From contig CAVQBN010000004.1 in assembly GCA_963710735.1 (NCBI GenBank), positions 434,001-498,000 of the forward strand: a DNA stretch of 64,000 bases, given 5' to 3'. The notes beneath the pieces were generated by a model that was not told where the DNA came from, searched no databases, and saw only the letters and a list, made by a program, of their open reading frames with translations. How positions within the stretch are numbered: position 1 is the first letter of the stretch; every line of letters starts with the position of its first letter. Below are positions 63,309 to 64,000 of this stretch, piece by piece. The position numbers were made by a program, and so were the translations under genes. The stretch is from FEN-1297 sp963710735 (GTDB lineage: Bacteria; Bacteroidota; Ignavibacteria; Ignavibacteriales; Ignavibacteriaceae).

Positions 63309-64000
63309 TTATTCAACTGTGACACTCTTCGCAAGATTTCTCGGCTGGTCAACATTCAAACCTTTCTTAACAGCAATATGATATGCCAATAACTGAAGAG
63401 GAATTACCGTTAAGATCGGCATTAACATTCTTATTGTATCGGGAATTTTAATTGCAAAATCTACAAGCTTGTCGATTTTGTCATCATGCTCGCTTGCGAC
63501 AGCTATAATACGGCCTTTGCGGGCTTTTATTTCCTCAATGTTGCTTACAATTTTATCGTATGTGGAATCTTTGGGAGCGATGAAAACCACCGGCATATTT
63601 TCATCAATCAAAGCGATCGGCCCATGCTTCATTTCGGCAGCTGGATATCCCTCCGCATGAATGTAAGAAATCTCTTTTAATTTTAATGCGCCTTCTAATG
63701 CAACTGGAAAATTATACCCTCTGCCTAAGTAGAGGAAATTTTTTGCATCTTTAAATTCAGAGGCAATTTGTTCTATTTGATCATTTAATTTTAAAATGCT
63801 TGATATCTTGTCAGGTATAGCTTTCAATTCTTCCGCTATATTTTTGCCGTCGATTAAACTCATATTTTTTTTGCGGGCAATTAAAAGTGTGATTAATGCT
63901 AAGACAACTAACTGTGAGGTAAACGCTTTTGTTGAAGCAACTCCTATCTCAGGCCCTGCGTGTGTATAGACACCAGCGGAACTTTCCCTTGCAATTGAAC
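63309..64000 (-). CDS. glmS: Glucosamine-fructose-6-phosphate aminotransferase, C-terminal part (5' end outside window)
   Basis: The visible frame covers about 230 C-terminal codons and runs off the right edge. It shows the isomerase (SIS) domains: HAGPEIGVASTKAFTSQL, YLGRGYNFPVALEGALKLKE, IHAEGYPAAEMKHGPIALI, and the typical end LNVDQPRNLAKSVTVE. The enzyme converts fructose-6-phosphate and glutamine into glucosamine-6-phosphate, the entry to peptidoglycan and LPS amino sugars. The N-terminal glutaminase domain lies outside the window. Internal ATG 63863 is not a start, because SIS sequence continues upstream in frame. No glmS ribozyme can be judged, since the leader is not included. Confidence 0.92.
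   Translation of the reverse strand, partial: SIARESSAGVYTHAGPEIGVASTKAFTSQLVVLALITLLIARKKNMSLIDGKNIAEELKAIPDKISSILKLNDQIEQIASEFKDAKNFLYLGRGYNFPVALEGALKLKEISYIHAEGYPAAEMKHGPIALIDENMPVVFIAPKDSTYDKIVSNIEEIKARKGRIIAVASEHDDKIDKLVDFAIKIPDTIRMLMPILTVIPLQLLAYHIAVKKGLNVDQPRNLAKSVTVE

Overview
The window is AT-rich (coding stretches I sampled are about 35-37% GC, with a richer block at 22-31 kb). Gene content fits the Bacteroidota/Chlorobi-Ignavibacteriota side of the tree: OmpA proteins with thrombospondin type-3 repeats, CsbD-like stress proteins, a DUF4382 lipoprotein, B12-type radical SAM proteins and a cyclic-2,3-diphosphoglycerate-synthetase-like GTPase. I favour an Ignavibacteria-like bacterium, but no rRNA is present, so this is inference. 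About 90% of the genes lie on the minus strand. There is no CRISPR array, recognisable insertion sequence or prophage.

Layout. 1-7.8 kb holds housekeeping and miscellaneous genes: a partial family B DNA polymerase, D-amino-acid transaminase, threonine/serine dehydratase, an MTH1187-type protein, tRNA-Ala(CGC), a cation transporter, a PAP2 phosphatase, a metallophosphoesterase and a DUF1697 gene. 8.2-9.7 kb is an OmpA/TSP3 outer-membrane protein. 10-58 kb is a contiguous stress and signalling island. 58.3-64 kb returns to ordinary genes: tRNA-Phe(GAA), argF, the cyclic-2,3-DPG-synthetase-like gene and the 3' part of glmS.

The island is the main discovery. I see 15 clear and 2-3 degenerate copies of a 40-47 bp element, nearly all 30-210 bp upstream of minus-strand transcription units between 10.7 and 58.2 kb. 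Its core is an imperfect inverted repeat (CAAAGGGATG, 12 nt, CATCTTTTG, read on the plus strand), often preceded by CAATCG. It is absent from the flanking housekeeping regions. The units behind it encode a KaiC-like ATPase, a CheB-CheR-PAS protein with a histidine kinase and response regulator, two CsbD-like proteins, a bacterioferritin with altered ligands, a cyclic glucan synthase of about 2,900 codons, OmpA/DUF4398 envelope lipoproteins, an AI-2E permease, several tiny membrane proteins, a clostripain/caspase-like lipoprotein and two B12-type radical SAM proteins. Three paralogous NarL/FixJ-type regulators, plus the relic of a fourth, lie in the same island, and all three intact copies have Asp where receivers normally have the Thr/Ser switch residue. 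A simple model is a general stress or stationary-phase regulon in which these regulators, or an alternative sigma factor, act at the shared element.

Caution on sequence quality: several long or essential genes (argF, the glucan synthase, one radical SAM gene, DUF1697, perhaps the cation transporter) are broken by single-base shifts, several at homopolymers, which looks like residual assembly error. The hybrid kinase at 15.3-19.6 kb and several short gene relics look truly decayed.
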